Notes under the pieces: generated by a model
The model's database searches: none
What the model was told of the DNA's origin: nothing
The model's input: the letters and a program-made list of their open reading frames with translations, nothing else
Translations under genes and position numbers: made by a program
Source: Candidatus Woesearchaeota archaeon
Lineage (GTDB): Archaea > Nanobdellota > Nanobdellia > Woesearchaeales > WJIZ01
Length of the DNA stretch: 44,277 nucleotides
Direction of reading: 5' to 3'
Assembly (NCBI GenBank): GCA_018303125.1
Contig: JAGVYS010000006.1
Coordinates: 1 to 44,277, forward strand
Shown: piece by piece, positions 40,828 to 44,277 of the stretch
Layout of the letters: every line of letters starts with the position of its first letter
How positions within the stretch are numbered: position 1 is the first letter of the stretch

Positions 40828-42690
40828 ATGGTCAGGAGGATAATAAGGGTTCTCAACGCCTCCCTAAAACCTGTAGAGGCGGCTTATCGCAAGCTGAAAG
40901 ATGTTTTAAGGAAAACAAAGAACAGGGTTCCAAATGTCTTCAGCGAGATAGAGGTATTTCTGAAAAACCATTTCATAAGCATTGAATCTGGAAAGAGCTT
41001 AAGGAACAGCCCTAATTTTGGCAAATTGTCTGAGACTATAGCTGCAAACATTGCAAAAAAGATACCTTACATAGATGAAGGGAAGCTGGATAAAATTATC
41101 ATGGACAAATCCTCTAGCTCATTCTTAGACATGCTAACAATAGGCTTGGGAAAGGGGGAACATAAGGAATTTACAAAGATAAAGAAGGAGAAGCTGTTCA
41201 AGAAGATACTGATAGCTAACAGGGGAGAAATTGCGTTAAGGGTAATAAGGGCATGCAGGGAAATGGGCATATCAACTGTTCAAGTTTATACAAAGCCTGA
41301 TGCAAAGTCACTTTCTGTCAAGTTCGCTGATAAGTCTGTAAAGCTGGGCAATGAGGCTTCTGCCTATCTTGACATGCATAAGATAATCAAAATTGCAAAA
41401 AAGCTGAAGGTTGATGCAATCCACCCTGGATATGGCTTTCTTTCAGAGAACGCTGATTTTGCAAAGCTTTGCAAAGAGAACAAGGTCAAGTTCATAGGGC
41501 CATCACATAAGATAATTACTGCAATGGGAGACAAGGTAAATGCCAGGAAGCTTGTAAAGAAGGAAGGCATACCTGCCCTTGAGGGAACTGACCATGTTAT
41601 TGTTGATGCAATAAAAGGAATGGAGATTGCAAAATCCATAGGATTCCCTGTAATAATAAAGGCTGCTGCAGGAGGAGGGGGCAGGGGCATGAGAGTCGTA
41701 AAGAATGAGGCAGAGTTTGAAAGCTGCTTTGCGGCATGCCAGGCTGAAGCGGAATCGTCATTCAAGAACAAGGATGTTTTCATTGAGAAATATTTATTAG
41801 ACCCAAGGCACATAGAGTTCCAGATACTTGCTGACAGCAAAGGAAATGTCATCCATCTGGGAGAGCGTGACTGCTCCATACAGAGAAGGCATCAGAAACT
41901 CCTTGAGGAAGCACCAAGCCCTGCGATGAATCCAGAGCTTAGGGAAAGGATGGGAGAGGCTGCCTTGAAAATTGCAAAGGCAATAGGCTATGAGGGTGCA
42001 GGCACTATTGAATTCCTGCTTGACAATGCCAATAATTTCCATTTCATAGAGATGAATACAAGAATACAGGTTGAGCATGGAATAACAGAAATGATAACAG
42101 GTATTGACCTTGTCAGGGAGCAGATAAAGATTGCTGCTGGCGGTGAACTCTCAAGGACACAAGCTGATGTAGAGATAAGCGGATGGGCAATTGAGTGCAG
42201 GATAAATGCGGAATGCCCAACAGATGGCTTCTGCCCTGTAACAGGAACTATAGTAAATTATCTTCCGCCTGGTGGCCCGGGCATAAGGGTATGCTCATCC
42301 TGCCATGCAGGACAGGAGGTAAACCCTCATTATGACTCCATGCTCGCAAAGCTTATGTGCTGGGGAGAAACAAGAACAGAAGCAATGGATAAGATGCAAA
42401 GGGCGCTTAACGAATTCATAATAGAGGGGATTGACACAACAATTCCATTCCATAGAGTGGTATTGACAACACCAGCATTCATAAAAGGTGACATAACAAC
42501 ATCATTCATAGAGAAGAACCATATCATGGAAAGGGTAAAGAAAGAAAGCAAAAAGAAGATTCTCACTAAAGAAGAGAAGGCTGTCATAATAACAACTGCT
42601 GTATCCGGTTATATGAACAAGAACAGGTTCAATGACAAGCAAGGCGCATGGGTCAAGGCCGCAAGGCAGGAAGCCGTGTTCCAGGAATAA
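40828..42690 (+). CDS. accC: Biotin carboxylase with a novel N-terminal extension
   Basis: There are 620 residues. The biotin-carboxylase domain starts at about 123 with KILIANRGEIALRVIRA. It continues with KAAAGGGGRGMR, ERDCSIQRRHQKLLEEAPSP and EMNTRIQVEHGITE (usually VEHPVTE). It makes carboxybiotin from ATP and bicarbonate. The first ~122 residues are a basic, mostly helical extension without a recognised family, and the C-terminal ~50 are also non-standard. No biotinyl lysine (MKM) or carboxyltransferase is present, so partners must be elsewhere. birA follows with a TAATG overlap. Confidence 0.92.
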   Translation: MVRRIIRVLNASLKPVEAAYRKLKDVLRKTKNRVPNVFSEIEVFLKNHFISIESGKSLRNSPNFGKLSETIAANIAKKIPYIDEGKLDKIIMDKSSSSFLDMLTIGLGKGEHKEFTKIKKEKLFKKILIANRGEIALRVIRACREMGISTVQVYTKPDAKSLSVKFADKSVKLGNEASAYLDMHKIIKIAKKLKVDAIHPGYGFLSENADFAKLCKENKVKFIGPSHKIITAMGDKVNARKLVKKEGIPALEGTDHVIVDAIKGMEIAKSIGFPVIIKAAAGGGGRGMRVVKNEAEFESCFAACQAEAESSFKNKDVFIEKYLLDPRHIEFQILADSKGNVIHLGERDCSIQRRHQKLLEEAPSPAMNPELRERMGEAALKIAKAIGYEGAGTIEFLLDNANNFHFIEMNTRIQVEHGITEMITGIDLVREQIKIAAGGELSRTQADVEISGWAIECRINAECPTDGFCPVTGTIVNYLPPGGPGIRVCSSCHAGQEVNPHYDSMLAKLMCWGETRTEAMDKMQRALNEFIIEGIDTTIPFHRVVLTTPAFIKGDITTSFIEKNHIMERVKKESKKKILTKEEKAVIITTAVSGYMNKNRFNDKQGAWVKAARQEAVFQE

Positions 42691-43370
42691 TGCATATACA
42701 CAATATAAGGAAAACTGATTCTACAAACAGGCTTGCCAGGAAGTACAAGCCAGGAACAGTGATAAGGTCTGCTATTCAATCATCGGGAGTAGGAAGGTTT
42801 GGCAGGAAGTGGGTATCTGATTCTGGCGGATTATGGTTCTCAATAGTGCTAAAGCCTGAAAGGAAGCTTTGCGAGTATACCTTCATAGCCTCACTTGCTG
42901 TCCTTGATGCAATAGGCAAGAAAGCTGAGATAAAGTGGCCAAATGACCTTGTTTACAAAGGGGAAAAACTTTGCGGGATACTTACAGAGATACATTCCTC
43001 AGGAAATACCGTAAAGAAGGTAATTGTCGGCATAGGCCTAAATGTGAATAATGATGCTCCTTCTGGGGGTGTTTCCCTTAAGGAGATAATGGGGCATGAA
43101 ATCAACATTGATGAGCTTCTTAGAAAAATAGTTGAAAATTTCATAAAAATTTCAAAGTTAAGCATCTCTTCCATAATAGCTATGTACAGGAAAAAATGCT
43201 CCATGCTCGGAAAAATGGTGACTGCATCTACCTTGGAGGGAACGTTCTATGGAAAAGCTGCTGGAATAGATGACGAGGGTAATTTAATACTGGAAACAAA
43301 TAAAGGAGTAAAGAAGCTTACAGAGGGAGATGCTACTTTAGGATATTCCTTACCTCATCAGGCACATTAA
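42690..43370 (+). CDS. birA: Biotin-protein ligase (class I, no HTH)
   Basis: This 226-residue enzyme activates biotin to biotinyl-AMP and attaches it to a carrier lysine. It has STN near the start, the biotin loop SSGVGRFGRKW (usually GRGRxGRxW; the first Arg is Val here), KWPNDL and the catalytic lysine in GEKLCGIL, plus a C-terminal SH3-like domain. There is no DNA-binding domain. ATG 42690 overlaps the accC stop, so the two are coupled; its target, a BCCP, is not in the window. The track start at 42648 lies inside accC. Confidence 0.92.
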   Translation: MHIHNIRKTDSTNRLARKYKPGTVIRSAIQSSGVGRFGRKWVSDSGGLWFSIVLKPERKLCEYTFIASLAVLDAIGKKAEIKWPNDLVYKGEKLCGILTEIHSSGNTVKKVIVGIGLNVNNDAPSGGVSLKEIMGHEINIDELLRKIVENFIKISKLSISSIIAMYRKKCSMLGKMVTASTLEGTFYGKAAGIDDEGNLILETNKGVKKLTEGDATLGYSLPHQAH

Positions 43371-43722
43371 CTTTTTTTCCATCCCTTGTTATGAAGACAT
43401 TTACTGTCTTTGCTGTCGCTATTATTTTATCTTTGACTTTGATATCATATGTGAAATGAATGGAGCTGTTTCCTATCTTTTCTATTCTTGTTTCCACATC
43501 AACAATGTCATCGTATCTTGCTGGTGACTGGTATTCGATATCAAGCTTAACTACAGGCACAAAAAATCCCATTTTCTCATAATCAGCATATGAGATTCCT
43601 CCTTTCCTTAGAAGCTCTGACCTGCCTGCTTCCATCCATTCAAGGTATCTTGCATAATAAACAACCCCAAAATGGTCTGTGTCGGCATATATCACTCTGT
43701 GGCTGAAAACTGATTTGTTCAT
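43333..43722 (-). CDS. YbgC/FadM-like acyl-CoA thioesterase
   Basis: This 129-residue 4HBT hotdog protein has the catalytic segment YADTDHFGVVYYARYLEW, including the family's Asp, then DIEYQSPARYDD and FITRDGKK. It would hydrolyse acyl-CoA, releasing free acid. I use ATG 43722 with GGTGAG upstream, one base after the YjbQ gene; the track start is a GTG. Its 3' end overlaps birA by 38 bases, convergently. Close to fatty-acyl genes, it may end or recycle acyl-CoA intermediates. Confidence 0.88.
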   Translation of the reverse strand: MNKSVFSHRVIYADTDHFGVVYYARYLEWMEAGRSELLRKGGISYADYEKMGFFVPVVKLDIEYQSPARYDDIVDVETRIEKIGNSSIHFTYDIKVKDKIIATAKTVNVFITRDGKKVNVPDEVRNILK

Positions 43723-43723
43723 C

Positions 43724-44140
43724 TTACTCACCGATTATCTTTACCAGCACCCTTTTTTTCCTCTTGCCATCGAATTCTCCATAAAAAATCTGCTCCCATG
43801 GGCCAAAATCCAGATTTCCCTTAGTTATAGCAATCACTACTTCTCTTCCCATAATAGTCCTTTTAAGATGGGCATCTGCATTGTCCTCTGCACCGTTATG
43901 CCTGTACTGATTGTATGGCTTTTCTGGTGCTAGCTTCTCAAGCCATTTCTCAAAGTCATGATGCAGTCCAGATTCATCGTCATTTATGAAGACAGATGCA
44001 GATATGTGCATCGCATTAACAAGGCATAGGCCTTCCTTTATCCCTGATTCCTTAACTGCACTTTCCACTTCTCCTGTTAAGTTAACAAATGCCCTTCTTG
44101 ATGGGATTTCCATCCAGAGCTCCTTCCTGAATGATCTCAT
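43724..44140 (-). CDS. YjbQ/UPF0047-family protein
   Basis: This 138-residue protein is complete. It shows the family segments [16 protein letters not shown], the conserved [31 protein letters not shown] and [13 protein letters not shown]. It has been annotated as a secondary thiamine-phosphate synthase on the basis of E. coli YjbQ; the physiological role is uncertain. A TATA-like CTTATTAAAT on the minus strand lies about 27 bases upstream of the ATG. It leads a two-gene unit with the thioesterase. Confidence 0.9.
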   Translation of the reverse strand: MRSFRKELWMEIPSRRAFVNLTGEVESAVKESGIKEGLCLVNAMHISASVFINDDESGLHHDFEKWLEKLAPEKPYNQYRHNGAEDNADAHLKRTIMGREVVIAITKGNLDFGPWEQIFYGEFDGKRKKRVLVKIIGE

Positions 44141-44179
44141 ACAATAATTGAATTTTAGGCATTTAATAAGATATTGTTT

Positions 44180-44277
44180 ACTTATATAAGTATATTTTAT
44201 GAATAATAATTTTATTAAATAACTGTTTTTATAGGTAATATTTATAAATAAAGGAGCTAATTTAGGCTTTAATGGCC
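44180..44277 (+). promoter_or_regulatory. AT-rich promoter region at the window edge
   Basis: This end holds a perfect palindrome ACTTATATAAGT, several TATA-like strings including ATATTTATAAAT (about 44239), and AAAGGAG (about 44251). An ATG at about 44272 (ATGGCC) may begin a plus-strand gene cut off by the window. The gene itself cannot be seen. Confidence 0.3.

Noticed and set aside
1-44277. CRISPR arrays, insertion sequences, prophage or integrases
   Set aside because: No regularly spaced repeats, transposase, integrase or long terminal repeats were found on reading both strands.

Overview
The window is archaeal chromosome. It carries both topoisomerase VI subunits, archaeal DnaG primase, the RIO1 kinase/Pno1 (Dim2) KH-protein pair, a presenilin-type peptidase, archaeal S2 and an archaeal 7S (SRP) RNA. 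Promoters are TATA boxes about 25-28 bases before start codons, so many transcripts look leaderless, while genes inside operons have Shine-Dalgarno sites. Arginine is written mostly with AGG/AGA. Several envelope, amino-acid and lipid genes are bacterial in type, which fits a biosynthetically capable DPANN-like or otherwise uncultivated archaeon. The sequence alone does not fix the phylum.

Layout. 1-4.1 kb: tRNA-Arg(UCU), then the minus-strand set rio1-pno1-top6B-top6A. 4.1-5.9 kb: a 530-base gene-free region with promoters and a foldable RNA candidate, then dnaG. 6-8.4 kb: two overlapping genes for membrane-anchored redox/foldase proteins, one of them a parvulin-thioredoxin fusion. 8.5-9.8 kb: a HerA-like ATPase. 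9.8-18.1 kb: a small membrane protein, trpS, rpe and a complete trp operon (trpE-G-D-CF-B-A), with an ACT-domain gene divergent from it. 18.8-26.2 kb: an RNA-binding protein, presenilin-like protease, MBL-fold protein, SRP RNA, DUF212 protein, ilvE, an AEC transporter, a cupin, a lipoprotein and a YycJ-like MBL protein. 26.3-31.3 kb: a LOG-like protein, ilvC, a leuB-family dehydrogenase, a TRAM protein, thpR and rpsB.

31.3-43.7 kb is the most interesting part. A minus-strand operon encodes two PlsC-type acyltransferases and bacterial-type GpsA, the parts for making sn-glycerol-3-phosphate and acylating it. After a TIM-barrel protein and a cupin comes a six-gene minus-strand operon: FabZ-like dehydratase, thiolase B, a zinc-ribbon/OB (DUF35-like) plus DUF362 fusion, thiolase A, a methyltransferase and a FabG-like reductase. 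A biotin carboxylase with an unusual N-terminal extension and a biotin-protein ligase are transcribed divergently, followed by a hotdog thioesterase. No acyl carrier protein, malonyl transferase, enoyl reductase, BCCP or carboxyltransferase is visible. My main inference is an ACP-independent, thiolase-based fatty-acyl pathway next to a G3P-acylating module, in an organism expected to make G1P-isoprenoid lipids. The assignments are by motif reading only. The pathway and its products are inference.
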